Source of the DNA: Verrucomicrobiia bacterium
Lineage (GTDB): Bacteria; Verrucomicrobiota; Verrucomicrobiia; Opitutales; Opitutaceae
Assembly: GCA_011525695.1 (NCBI GenBank)
Contig: WYBX01000115.1
Location: 62,001 to 126,000 of the forward strand
Direction: 5' to 3'
Length of the DNA: 64,000 nt
Shown here: positions 16,651 to 24,948 of the stretch, piece by piece
Position numbering within the stretch: the first letter of the stretch is position 1
How the letters are laid out: each line of letters opens with the position of its first letter
The notes under the pieces: generated by a model
What the model was told of the DNA's origin: nothing
Seen by the model: the letters and a program-made list of their open reading frames with translations, nothing else
The model's database searches: none
Position numbers and translations under genes: made by a program

Positions 16651-19600
16651 TCAGTGGATTCCCGCATGGTAGCTCTGCAGCGACTTCACGGCCGCGCGGC
16701 CGGTGCGTGACTCGGCGATCCCGGTCGCGGCGGCGCGGGCGGCGGCGGCGGTCGTGACGTAGGGAACCTTGTACTTGATGGCGGCCTTGCGGATGTAGCT
16801 GTCGTCCACCTTGCCGGCGCGTCCAATCGGCGTGTTGATGATGAGCGCGATCTCGCGGCTCATGATCTCGTCGGCGATGTGGGGCCGCTGGAATTCATGG
16901 ATCTTGAAGCTGCGATCACTCTTTACCCCGTGCTTCTCCAGGAAATCGTGCGTTCCGCCGGTAGCCTTGATCCGGAAGCCGAGTTCCTGGAACTTCCGCG
17001 CCACCTCCAGGATTGCCGGCTTGTCCCGATCAGTAACGGAAATGAACACCGTCCCGGCGGTCGGGAGGGCGGGGCTCGCGGCGTCCTGGGATTTGAAGTA
17101 CGCGAGTCCGAACGTGGCTGCCAGGCCCAGCACCTCGCCGGTGGATCGCATCTCGGGCCCGAGCACCGGATCCACCTCGGGAAACATGTTGAACGGCAGC
17201 GACACCTCCTTCACGCCGACGTGCGGGATGGTCCGGCGCCTGAGCGCCAGGTCCTTCAGCCTGATGCCGAGCATCAGCTGCGTGGCAATCCGCGCCATCG
17301 GCACATTGCACACCTTCGAGACCAGCGGCACGGTGCGCGAGGCCCGCGGATTCGCCTCCAGGACGAACACCTGTTCCTGGCAAATCGCGTACTGGATGTT
17401 CATGACGCCGCAGACCTTCAGTTCGCGTCCGATCCGAAGGGAATACTCCTCGATCGTTGCGACATGCCGTGAGGGCAGCGAAACCGGCGGGATGGCACAG
17501 GCCGAATCGCCGGAGTGAATGCCGGCAAACTCGATGTGCTCCATCACGGCAGGGACGAAGGCGTCGACTCCATCGGCCAGCGCGTCGGCCTCCGCCTCGA
17601 TCGCGTTCTCCAGGAACCGATCGATCAGGATCGGCCGATCCGGCGCCACCTCGGCAGTCCGTTTCAGGTAGTCGCGCAGCATGTCCTCATCATGCACGAC
17701 TTGCATCGCCCGCCCGCCGAGCACGAAGGAGGGTCGCACCATCACGGGATAACCGATCCGGGAGGCAACCACGCGGGCCTCGTCGAAAGTCCCGGCCATC
17801 CCGGATTCGGGCATGGGGATGCCCATCCGCGCCATCATCTGGCGGAACCGGTCCCGGTCCTCCGCGAGATCGATCGTGTCGGGAGAGGTTCCCAGGACCC
17901 TGATGCCGGCGGCCTCGAGATCACGGGCCAGGTTCAGCGGCGTCTGGCCCCCGAACTGCACGACGACCCCGATCGGTTTTTCCTTTTCGTAGATGGCGAG
18001 CACGTCCTCCACCGTGATCGGCTCGAAGTAGAGCTTGTCCGAGGTGTCGTAATCGGTGGAGACGGTCTCGGGGTTGCAGTTGACCATGATCGTCTCGTAA
18101 CCGGCTTCGCGGAGGGCGAAGGCGGCATGCACGCAGCAGTAGTCGAATTCGATGCCCTGGCCGATCCGGTTGGGCCCCGCTCCGAGGACCATGACTTTCC
18201 GGCGGTTGCTGACGGGGACCTTGTCAGGCCCGTTGTACGTGGAGTAGTAATACGCGGCATTCTCCACGCCGCTGACCGGCACGGCGTGCCAGCATTCGAC
18301 CACGCCCAAGGCGGTCCGCCGGGCGCGGATGTCCGCCTCCTTCACCTGGAGCAGCTGGGCGAGGTATTTGTCGGCGAAACCGTCCTGCTTGGCGCGGGTG
18401 AGGAGCGTGTCGGGCAGCCGGCCGCCGCGATGGCGCAGGATCTCCTGCTCGAGCTCGACCAGTTCCTTCATCTGCTGGATGAACCACGGCTTGATCCGGG
18501 TCTTGTGATACAGCTCGTCGATGCCGGCGCCCTTCCGCAGGGCCTCATACATGATCCACTGCCGTTCACTGCTCGGCTCGTTGAGCATGCCCATGAGTTC
18601 GTCGAGCGAACGAGTATTGAAGTCCTTCGCGAACCCGAGCCCGTGGCGGCCGTTTTCGAGCGAGCGAATCGCCTTCTGGAACGCTTCCTTGTAGGTTTTC
18701 CCGATACTCATCACCTCGCCCACCGACCGCATCTGGGTGCCGAGCCTGTCCACGGCGCCCGGGAACTTCTCGAAGGCGAAACGCGCGAACTTGACCACGA
18801 CATAATCGCCGCCGGGCGTGTAGCGCTCGAGGGTCCCGTCGCGCCAGTAGGGAATCTCGTCCAGCGTCAGCCCGCCGGCGAGCTTGGCCGAGACGAGGGC
18901 AATCGGAAACCCGGTCGCCTTCGAGGCCAGGGCCGAGGAGCGGGACGTGCGCGGGTTGATTTCGATCACGACGACCCGGCCGGTCTTCGGATCATGCGCG
19001 AACTGGATGTTGGTGCCGCCGATGACGCCGATCGATTCGACAATCCGGTAGGAATAGTCCTGGAGCCGGGCCTGCAGTTTGGGATCGATCGTGAGCATCG
19101 GGGCCACGCAGTAGGAATCGCCCGTGTGCACGCCCATCGGATCGACGTTTTCGATGAAGCAGACGGTGATGAGATGGTTCTTCGCATCGCGGACGACCTC
19201 GAGTTCGAGCTCCTCCCAGCCGAGGACGGACTCCTCGACGAGAATCTGGTTGACCATGCTCGCGGAGATTCCTCGGCTGGCGATGACCCGCAGTTCCTCG
19301 ACATTGAAGACGAGCCCGCCGCCGGTGCCCCCGAGGGTGTAGGCGGGACGGATGACGACGGGATAACCCAGATCGGCAGCCACCTTTTCCGCCTCCTCGA
19401 CGCTGAAGGCCGGGGCGCTGCGGGGCATCTCGATCCCGAGCCGGCGCATCGTTTCCTTGAACACGATCCGATCCTCGCCCTTTTCGATCGCATCGGCCTC
19501 GACGCCGATGATGCGGACGCCGAACTTCGCGAGGACGCCGGATTTCGCGAGTTGGGAGGACAAGTTGAGCCCGGTCTGGCCGCCGAGGTTGGGCAGGAGG

Positions 19601-19854
19601 GCGTCCGGACGCTCCTTTTCGATGATTTCCGTGAGCGCAGCCACGGTAAGCGGCTCGATGTAGGTCGTGTCGGCCGTGCCGGGGTCCGTCATGATCGTGG
19701 CCGGGTTGGAATTGACCAGGACGATTTGGTAGCCCAGCGCGCGGAGGGCCTTGCAGGCCTGGGTCCCGGAGTAATCGAACTCGCAGGCCTGGCCGATGAT
19801 GATCGGGCCGGAACCGATGATGAGGACTTTGCGAATGTCGTCGCGTCGTGGCAT
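16651..19854 (-). CDS. carB: Carbamoyl-phosphate synthase large subunit
   Basis: This 1067-residue enzyme has the canonical length and layout: N-terminal pre-ATP-grasp and ATP-grasp domain (KVLIIGSGPIIIGQACEFDY at the start), oligomerisation domain, second pre-ATP-grasp (KVMVLGAGPNRIGQGIEFDY) and ATP-grasp, and a C-terminal MGS-like allosteric domain (FISVTDRDKPAI, IKATGGTHDFLEKHG, INTPIGR). It joins bicarbonate, glutamine-derived ammonia and two ATP into carbamoyl phosphate for pyrimidine and arginine synthesis. The small subunit carA is not in the window. The gene is transcribed alone here, divergent from a small membrane-protein gene. Confidence 0.97.
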   Translation of the reverse strand: MPRRDDIRKVLIIGSGPIIIGQACEFDYSGTQACKALRALGYQIVLVNSNPATIMTDPGTADTTYIEPLTVAALTEIIEKERPDALLPNLGGQTGLNLSSQLAKSGVLAKFGVRIIGVEADAIEKGEDRIVFKETMRRLGIEMPRSAPAFSVEEAEKVAADLGYPVVIRPAYTLGGTGGGLVFNVEELRVIASRGISASMVNQILVEESVLGWEELELEVVRDAKNHLITVCFIENVDPMGVHTGDSYCVAPMLTIDPKLQARLQDYSYRIVESIGVIGGTNIQFAHDPKTGRVVVIEINPRTSRSSALASKATGFPIALVSAKLAGGLTLDEIPYWRDGTLERYTPGGDYVVVKFARFAFEKFPGAVDRLGTQMRSVGEVMSIGKTYKEAFQKAIRSLENGRHGLGFAKDFNTRSLDELMGMLNEPSSERQWIMYEALRKGAGIDELYHKTRIKPWFIQQMKELVELEQEILRHRGGRLPDTLLTRAKQDGFADKYLAQLLQVKEADIRARRTALGVVECWHAVPVSGVENAAYYYSTYNGPDKVPVSNRRKVMVLGAGPNRIGQGIEFDYCCVHAAFALREAGYETIMVNCNPETVSTDYDTSDKLYFEPITVEDVLAIYEKEKPIGVVVQFGGQTPLNLARDLEAAGIRVLGTSPDTIDLAEDRDRFRQMMARMGIPMPESGMAGTFDEARVVASRIGYPVMVRPSFVLGGRAMQVVHDEDMLRDYLKRTAEVAPDRPILIDRFLENAIEAEADALADGVDAFVPAVMEHIEFAGIHSGDSACAIPPVSLPSRHVATIEEYSLRIGRELKVCGVMNIQYAICQEQVFVLEANPRASRTVPLVSKVCNVPMARIATQLMLGIRLKDLALRRRTIPHVGVKEVSLPFNMFPEVDPVLGPEMRSTGEVLGLAATFGLAYFKSQDAASPALPTAGTVFISVTDRDKPAILEVARKFQELGFRIKATGGTHDFLEKHGVKSDRSFKIHEFQRPHIADEIMSREIALIINTPIGRAGKVDDSYIRKAAIKYKVPYVTTAAAARAAATGIAESRTGRAAVKSLQSYHAGIH

Positions 19855-20187
19855 GAAGGTAGGAGTTCGGGCGTTCGGTTCGGCCGGGCGGAGCGCTGCG
19901 GAGTCCGGGGCAACCGGGTGCCGGTTGCGCTGCGTTTACGCGGCGGTCTCATGGGGCGCGGGGGAGCGCGTCGCAACGGCGAACGGGGCGCGGGGGCATC
20001 TAGCATTGGCGTTTGCGCGGCGTATAAGCGCGGCGCGTGGGGCTGTTTCTGTTGAAACGGTTTCGGAAGGAGGCGGCTGGAATCCGGCGGTGGCTTCGGC
20101 TCAGAGAACCTGGCGTGAGACTTTTGTTGTAACCATGGCGGCGGTGGGGGTGTTCTCTTTGCGGCCTGATTTCAGGCCTGCTTCATC
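19855..20187. other. Divergent intergenic region upstream of carB
   Basis: No gene is seen in these 333 bases. A perfect hairpin GGCCTGA-TT-TCAGGCC at 20163-20178 sits just ahead of the small membrane-protein gene. It may affect its mRNA leader, but I find no attenuator or PyrR-like structure on the carB side. Confidence 0.45.
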
Positions 20188-20397
20188 ATGAAACCGCTCC
20201 TTGTCCTGCTGCTTTGGGCCATCCTTCTGGTGTTGTGCTGGCCGCTGGCCCTGCTGCTCGTGGTGGCGTGGCCGGTCCTGTGGCTGCTTTCGATTCCCTT
20301 TCGAATCGTTGGCACGCTCGTGAACGCTGTTCTGGCACTCGTGAAGGCCCTGTTGTTCCTGCCCGCGCGACTGCTCGGTTATCGCGAATCAGCGTAA
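20188..20397 (+). CDS. Small hydrophobic membrane protein
   Basis: This 69-residue protein is almost wholly hydrophobic: a long segment LVLLLWAILLVLCWPLALLL runs into VVAWPVLWLLSIPF, followed by an amphipathic VNAVLALVKALLFLPARLLG tail. It probably spans the membrane two or three times. Proteins of this size and character occur in Opitutaceae-like genomes, but I know no function. The start directly follows a GGCCTGA hairpin. No partner gene is adjacent. Confidence 0.6.
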   Translation: MKPLLVLLLWAILLVLCWPLALLLVVAWPVLWLLSIPFRIVGTLVNAVLALVKALLFLPARLLGYRESA

Positions 20398-20420
20398 TGC
20401 CGGTCCGGCGATTCCCCGTA

Positions 20421-20532
20421 AGGGACAGGTCAATTGCAGAGCCGTTCGGGATGCGGAAAGGGACAGGTTCATCGGCCCGTGGGCTCGTAAGGATTCGCCG
20501 TAAGGGACAGGTCAAATCCGGCAGGGACAGGT
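20421..20532 (+). repeat. Four AGGGACAGGT decamers
   Basis: Copies lie at 20421, 20459, 20503 and 20523, all on the plus strand, usually preceded by TA or AA and followed by CAA or TCA. They match the pair at 5798 and 5818. Spacing is irregular, so this is not a CRISPR array. Comparable decamers are often seen near IS200/RAYT-type elements, but no transposase is present. Confidence 0.65.
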
Positions 20533-20664
20533 AATATCAGTTGGGGTCAATCTCGGGGGGCATGAGTGCGGGGTTCCGGCCATGCGCCATGAGTTTCCGC
20601 CGTGGGTACATACCCGGTGGCTGTTCCAGTTTACCTTGGAAGGATGGATTCCGGGTCACCTGTC

Positions 20665-22500
20665 ATGAGTCCGGTCGATGCTGCCGCCCCGTTTTATGTC
20701 CGGACGCGACTGGAGCGGGTCTGGCGGTGCGTTTGCCGGGATGGGCTCAGCCGGTTATTGGCGCTTTGTGCCATGTCCCAGGTCGTGCCGGCCGCAGCCG
20801 GGGAGGCCAAGCTTCCTTTGGAGCTACCGCGCGGTGCGCCCCCCGCCGCGGGTTTTCCTGCTCCCGCGTATGCCTGCGATCTCAATCGCTGGCATGGCGT
20901 TCGATTCTTAAAGGCGATCAACGGCCGGGTGGGCAGGCCGGCCCACGCCTTTGTCTACCAGGACATGACCCATCCCAAGGTGCGCGCACTTCATGAACGC
21001 GCCGGTCTGGCGGCTTTGGAACGGGAGTCGCGGTCGGAGCTGGAACTGATCCGAAAGATCGCCAACTGGGCGAATGCACAGTGGGGGCACCTTCGCCCGC
21101 TGCCTTATCCCTCATGGGATGCCATCGAAATCCTCGACCGGGCGGAGCAGGGCGATGCGTTCTGGTGCGATTACAAGGCCGCGCTCTTCGTCCAGGCCTG
21201 CAGCGCCGCCGGGCTCACCGCCCGGATGGTCGGGCTGAACCGCCAGGATGCCGACGGCCATACGGTTGCCGAGGTATACTCGAACGAGTTCCGGAAGTGG
21301 ATGTTGGTCGATGCCTGGTGGAATTGCTATTACGAGCGCGACGGGGTGCCGCTGAGCGCAATCGAGTTCCACGAGGCGGCGGAGAATCTTGCCGGAATCG
21401 ACCTGGTCTTCGGCGCAAACGGAAAGAAGAACGAATACTGGGACTTCAAGACCGGCCGGGCTCAGGATCTACCGCACGCAAACAGACGGGTGGCGGTGGC
21501 GGACGATGAACTCAAGGGGCTCAATGATTGGTATTACGACCTCCGGATCGTGCTGCGGAACGATCATACCGTGAACCCGCAGTCCGTCGAAAACCGCCAT
21601 GTCGACGGCTTCATGATTCCCGGCAATTTCCGCGGCGGCGACTGGTGGGACCCGATTCTGCATTGGGTCGATGCCCGCACGCCGCCGCAGCTGACCGCCC
21701 TCAATTCCGAGGACCGCGCCGATTTCGAATGGCCGCTGAACGAGGTGAAGGTGGACCTGGCCAAGATCTCGAACGCCGGCGAACCGCTGACCCTGGAGGC
21801 GCGGTTCTCGACGCTCACACCGGGTTTCTCCCACTACGATCTCGAGCTTGACGGCCGAAAATTCGAATCGGTCAGCGACCGCCATCGCTGGCAACTCGAG
21901 CCCGGCATCAACACCCTGACCATCGCCACCGTGAATGCACTGGGCCGGCGCGGATTCAGGAGCGAGTTCATCCTCGAGTATGCGCCGGAGCAGACCGATT
22001 TCAGCGAGCGGCACCCGATCATCCTGCAGAACCCGGGGTGGGAGGAGTCGCTGGGCGAGGCGGCGGCGGGCCGACCGCGGGCCTGGACCACCATCACGGC
22101 CAACCCGCTTGGAGCCGGCGCATTCACGCTGGACGCCGATGCGGCCCGGCAGGGCGGGTTCGCACTCCGGACGACGGCCGCCCGGGACCCGCGCTCGGGA
22201 GTCGAGTACCCGGTAATCGTCCGTTCCGACAACTTCCATGTGAATGCCGGGACGGATGTTATTTATTCGGTCTGGCTGCGGGCGATGCAGGATCGCACTC
22301 CCGTTGATATCGCCCTGCTCGAGGGCACCTACAAAGGGCAGGGGACCTACAGCGAAAGGGTTGAAGTCGGCCGGAAATGGCAGCGGTACGAACTGAGGTG
22401 CCGGTTGCACAACGAACTCACGACCGCATGGGTTGGATTCAAACTCTACGGCGGCACCGTTTGGGCCGATGACGCATCCGTGGTTGAGGTTCTTCGATAA
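20665..22500 (+). CDS. Exported transglutaminase-like cysteine protein with C-terminal beta-sandwich
   Basis: This protein has about 611 residues if it starts at 20665; 20602 and 20644 are alternative in-frame ATGs. An N-terminal hydrophobic stretch (LSRLLALCAMSQVVPAAA) suggests export. A transglutaminase-fold domain has a complete triad: C168 in FWCDYKAALFVQACSAAG, H199 in DADGHTVAEVYS and D216 in MLVDAWWN. A domain with WWDPILHWVDARTPPQ and an Ig-like segment follow. The last about 150 residues (NPGWEESLGEAAAGRPRAW onward) look like a carbohydrate-binding CBM4/9-type sandwich ending WADDASVVEVLR. Such proteins may cleave peptides or amide bonds on a surface or glycan. The neighbouring Tat-exported gene lies 95 bp downstream. 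Confidence 0.75.
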   Translation: MSPVDAAAPFYVRTRLERVWRCVCRDGLSRLLALCAMSQVVPAAAGEAKLPLELPRGAPPAAGFPAPAYACDLNRWHGVRFLKAINGRVGRPAHAFVYQDMTHPKVRALHERAGLAALERESRSELELIRKIANWANAQWGHLRPLPYPSWDAIEILDRAEQGDAFWCDYKAALFVQACSAAGLTARMVGLNRQDADGHTVAEVYSNEFRKWMLVDAWWNCYYERDGVPLSAIEFHEAAENLAGIDLVFGANGKKNEYWDFKTGRAQDLPHANRRVAVADDELKGLNDWYYDLRIVLRNDHTVNPQSVENRHVDGFMIPGNFRGGDWWDPILHWVDARTPPQLTALNSEDRADFEWPLNEVKVDLAKISNAGEPLTLEARFSTLTPGFSHYDLELDGRKFESVSDRHRWQLEPGINTLTIATVNALGRRGFRSEFILEYAPEQTDFSERHPIILQNPGWEESLGEAAAGRPRAWTTITANPLGAGAFTLDADAARQGGFALRTTAARDPRSGVEYPVIVRSDNFHVNAGTDVIYSVWLRAMQDRTPVDIALLEGTYKGQGTYSERVEVGRKWQRYELRCRLHNELTTAWVGFKLYGGTVWADDASVVEVLR

Positions 22501-22595
22501 TATTCCGAATCCTCGTGCGTGGTTAAATCCCTGCCGCCACCGCGATGCTTCGACCGAATTGCCTGGCCGGCCATTCCCCTGAGCCCCGAACTTCC

Positions 22596-24140
22596 ATGAC
22601 CTCGCAACCGTTTGCCGGACTTCCGCGCCGTGATTTCCTCAAGGCCACGGCCAGCGCCGGCCTGGCGGCCTTCCTGCCCGCCGCTGGCAGGTCGGCCAGC
22701 CTGGCAGGAAACAGCCGTGCCACGCTGATCGCCGACGAAAACCGTCGTGAGGGCGCGCTCGACTGGCAGCTTTCGCGCGTCCGGCTCACCAAGCCCGGTG
22801 GGATTCGCGCGTTTGGGATTGAAGGCTATTGCTCGCGGCAGTCAGTCCTTGCCGGCGAATCGCTCGACATCTTTGTCAGCACCAATCCGGCCTCCCGGTT
22901 CAAGATCGAGATTTTTCGGAACGGTTATTACGGCGGACGCGGGGCGCGGCTGATGACGACCCTCGGCCCTTTCCAGGGAAGCACCCAGCCGGAACCGTCG
23001 ATGGGCGCGAAACGATTGGTCGAATGTGCGTGGTCCCGCACCGCAACCATCAAGATTCCATCCGACTGGCCGAGCGGCGTCTATCTAGGCCGGCTCACGA
23101 CGCTCCCTCAAGCCGCCCACGAACCCTACTGGCAGAGCTATGTGGTCTTCATCGTCAGGGACACGCGGCGGGCGGACATCCTGCTGCAATGCAGCGACCA
23201 TACCTGGCAGGCCTATAACAAGTGGCCGGAGGAGACCTCGCTCTACACGGATCCCCGGGGCGCCCATGCCCGCGGCGTGGCGGTCAGCTTCGACCGGCCG
23301 TATGGGAAGTTTCCGCAAATCTACGAAAATCCGCAGTCGATCGGTTCGGGCGAGTGGCTTTGCCTCGAGTTTCCGCTCGCGTACTGGTTGGAGCAGCACG
23401 GCTACGATGTCACCTATTGTTCCAACAGCGACTGCATCGATCCGGAGCAGGTGGCGCGCTGCAAGGCATTCCTGAGCGTTGGACACGACGAATACTGGGA
23501 TCCCCGGCAATACAAGGCCGTCGAGTCGGCCATCGCCGGCGGCGTCAATGTCCTGTGGTTGGGTGCGAATGCCGTCTTCGGGGTAAGTCCGCTCCTGCCG
23601 GCCACGGATGGCCGCCCGAACCGGGTGATAGAGCGCGTGGGGCATTATGCCGGGCTCACGGACGAGGAGGTGAATCGGGCGCGGCGGGTATTGACGGACG
23701 ATTTCGTGCGGGCCGGGCCCGATGAGAGCCGGATCATCGGGGCGCGGACAATCATTCCTTTCAATGGCGGTGGGGACTGGATTTGCACGCGGCCGGATCA
23801 CTGGATCTTTGCGGAAACGGGGATGAAGCAGGGTGAAGGGATCCCGGGGCTGGTCGGGTGGGAGCATCACGGTGCGCCGGCGGAACTGCCGGGACTCGAA
23901 GTCGTCGCGGAAGGCCTCGTCTGGAGCGGACAAACGACCGCCCGCTACACCGCCACAATCTTTCCCGGGCCGAGGCAGAATTTTGTCTTCAATGCGGCGA
24001 CGATCTTCTGGTGTCAGGGGCTCTCCTCACCTCCGGGTCACATGCTTCCGTGGTCGCACAACTCCCGGCCGGCGGGGCCCGATCCGCGCGTCCAGCAGAT
24101 CTCCCATAACCTGCTGCGCCGCGCGATCGGCGATGCGTAG
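22596..24140 (+). CDS. Tat-exported N,N-dimethylformamidase beta-subunit-like protein
   Basis: This 514-residue protein has a twin-arginine signal RRDFLKATASAGLAAFLPA. The body matches the C-terminal domain of the large subunit of N,N-dimethylformamidase: RNGYYGGRGARLM, QCSDHTWQAYNKWPEETSLY, GSGEWLCLEFPLAYWLEQHG, CKAFLSVGHDEYWDPRQY and VLWLGANAVFG. Only one bacterial enzyme of the superfamily is biochemically known, an iron-dependent amidohydrolase; most relatives, including this one, are uncharacterised. The H/D/E-rich GHDEYW segment may contribute metal ligands. It lies just after the transglutaminase-fold gene, which also suggests amide chemistry outside the cytoplasm. The function is inferred from the family only. 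Confidence 0.8.
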   Translation: MTSQPFAGLPRRDFLKATASAGLAAFLPAAGRSASLAGNSRATLIADENRREGALDWQLSRVRLTKPGGIRAFGIEGYCSRQSVLAGESLDIFVSTNPASRFKIEIFRNGYYGGRGARLMTTLGPFQGSTQPEPSMGAKRLVECAWSRTATIKIPSDWPSGVYLGRLTTLPQAAHEPYWQSYVVFIVRDTRRADILLQCSDHTWQAYNKWPEETSLYTDPRGAHARGVAVSFDRPYGKFPQIYENPQSIGSGEWLCLEFPLAYWLEQHGYDVTYCSNSDCIDPEQVARCKAFLSVGHDEYWDPRQYKAVESAIAGGVNVLWLGANAVFGVSPLLPATDGRPNRVIERVGHYAGLTDEEVNRARRVLTDDFVRAGPDESRIIGARTIIPFNGGGDWICTRPDHWIFAETGMKQGEGIPGLVGWEHHGAPAELPGLEVVAEGLVWSGQTTARYTATIFPGPRQNFVFNAATIFWCQGLSSPPGHMLPWSHNSRPAGPDPRVQQISHNLLRRAIGDA

Positions 24141-24189
24141 CCTGGATTCATTCCACCGCGGCAGCCGCCACCAAAGGTCATTTGTTGGG

Positions 24190-24227
24190 ACACAGAGTGC
24201 ACAGAGGAAACACGGAGGTCACAGAGA
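24190..24227 (+). repeat. CACAGAG-type intergenic repeat, copy 1
   Basis: The stretch is built of ACACAGAG, GCACAGAG and TCACAGAG units with an ACACGGAG. An inverted, diverged copy lies at 55787-55834. This type of sequence is widely seen between genes in Verrucomicrobia. Confidence 0.55.
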
Positions 24228-24386
24228 ACGGCAGGCTGGTTTTGCAGGATGCCCGTGCCCCGTCGGACAGCGCTACGTCAGAATTGTGGGCAGGTGCAGG
24301 GCTGACAGCCGGGACGGCGGTATACTCTGTTTTGGGTATACGACGCGCTTGCCGTCGTGATGCTGTCACGTCCCGAATCGTCTGTC

Positions 24387-24821
24387 ATGGCAGCGCCAAC
24401 CACGGAGGATATTGCCGCGCAGATTGCGACCATGAGCGGCCGGCCGGTATTGCTGGAGCAGGATCTCGCGCGGATCTACGGGGTGACGGTGCGGCGGTTG
24501 CGCGGGCTGGTGCAGCGGCATCCCCGCTTTTTCCCGGGCGAGTTTTGCTTCACGGCGGAATCGTCCGAGCTCTACCGCGAAGGCCTTCCGCCCGTTCCGG
24601 ACCGCGAGGCCTTCACCTGCGCGGGGGCGCTGATGGCCGCGGCGCTGCTGCATCGTCCGGATCAGCTCGCCCGCAGCGTCCAGGTGGCTGCCGCATTTGA
24701 GTCCGTCGCGAGAGTGAAGCATCGGACTGACCATTGGATCGGGCCTTCAGCCCTCAATGATGGCCGGTCGAGGTCCTGGGCCGACGGCCCAGGGATTCGT
24801 ACGCCAGGGGCCCAGGGCTGA
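24387..24821 (+). CDS. ORF6N-domain DNA-binding-like protein with repeat-derived C-terminus
   Basis: This 144-residue frame has an N-terminal half matching the ORF6N domain of phage and plasmid proteins: MSGRPVLLEQDLARIYGVTV, the RRLRGLVQRHPRFFPGEFCF helix-strand and AFTCAGALMAAALLHRPDQL followed by QVAAAFESVAR. ORF6N domains are small, probably DNA-binding modules, often at the start of KilA-N/Ant-like regulators. From about residue 118 the frame enters a palindromic repeat (24738-24830), so the last 25 residues or so are repeat-encoded and have no family match. The original 3' end seems to have been replaced. The gene is isolated, and mobile-element origin is likely. Confidence 0.65.
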   Translation: MAAPTTEDIAAQIATMSGRPVLLEQDLARIYGVTVRRLRGLVQRHPRFFPGEFCFTAESSELYREGLPPVPDREAFTCAGALMAAALLHRPDQLARSVQVAAAFESVARVKHRTDHWIGPSALNDGRSRSWADGPGIRTPGAQG

Positions 24822-24830
24822 AGGCCCGAT
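24738..24830. repeat. Nested palindromic repeat with 17-bp arms
   Basis: Left arm 24738-24754 (ATCGGGCCTTCAGCCCT) and right arm 24814-24830 are perfect inverted repeats. Between them lies a second palindrome CCTGGGCCGACGGCCCAGG (24775-24793). The same arm sequence recurs at 53484-53536 in opposite order. Confidence 0.8.
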
Positions 24831-24853
24831 TCATCAATGGCGCAATCCGCGGA

Positions 24854-24878
24854 GGGCGCAGGCAAGACTGCGCCCCCT
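24854..24878 (+). repeat. Single arm of the GGGCGCAGGCAAG repeat family
   Basis: GGGCGCAGGCAAGACTGC followed by GCCCCCT matches the arms of the inverted repeat at 12321-12394. It lies 70 bp upstream of the LarA-type gene. Confidence 0.7.
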
Positions 24879-24948
24879 GCCAGGAGCCTTGTGTTCAGCA
24901 CGAAGGGTTATCCGTGACGTGTCCGGCTCCATTCCCCAGCATTCCGGG

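Noticed and set aside
17515..20055. 846-codon open frame on the plus strand opposite carB
   Set aside because: Asp/Gly/Arg-rich shadow of carB with no recognisable fold; carB is unmistakable.
20421..20532. CRISPR array from the repeated AGGGACAGGT
   Set aside because: Repeats are only 10-13 bp and spaced 38, 44 and 20 bp; no cas genes are present.
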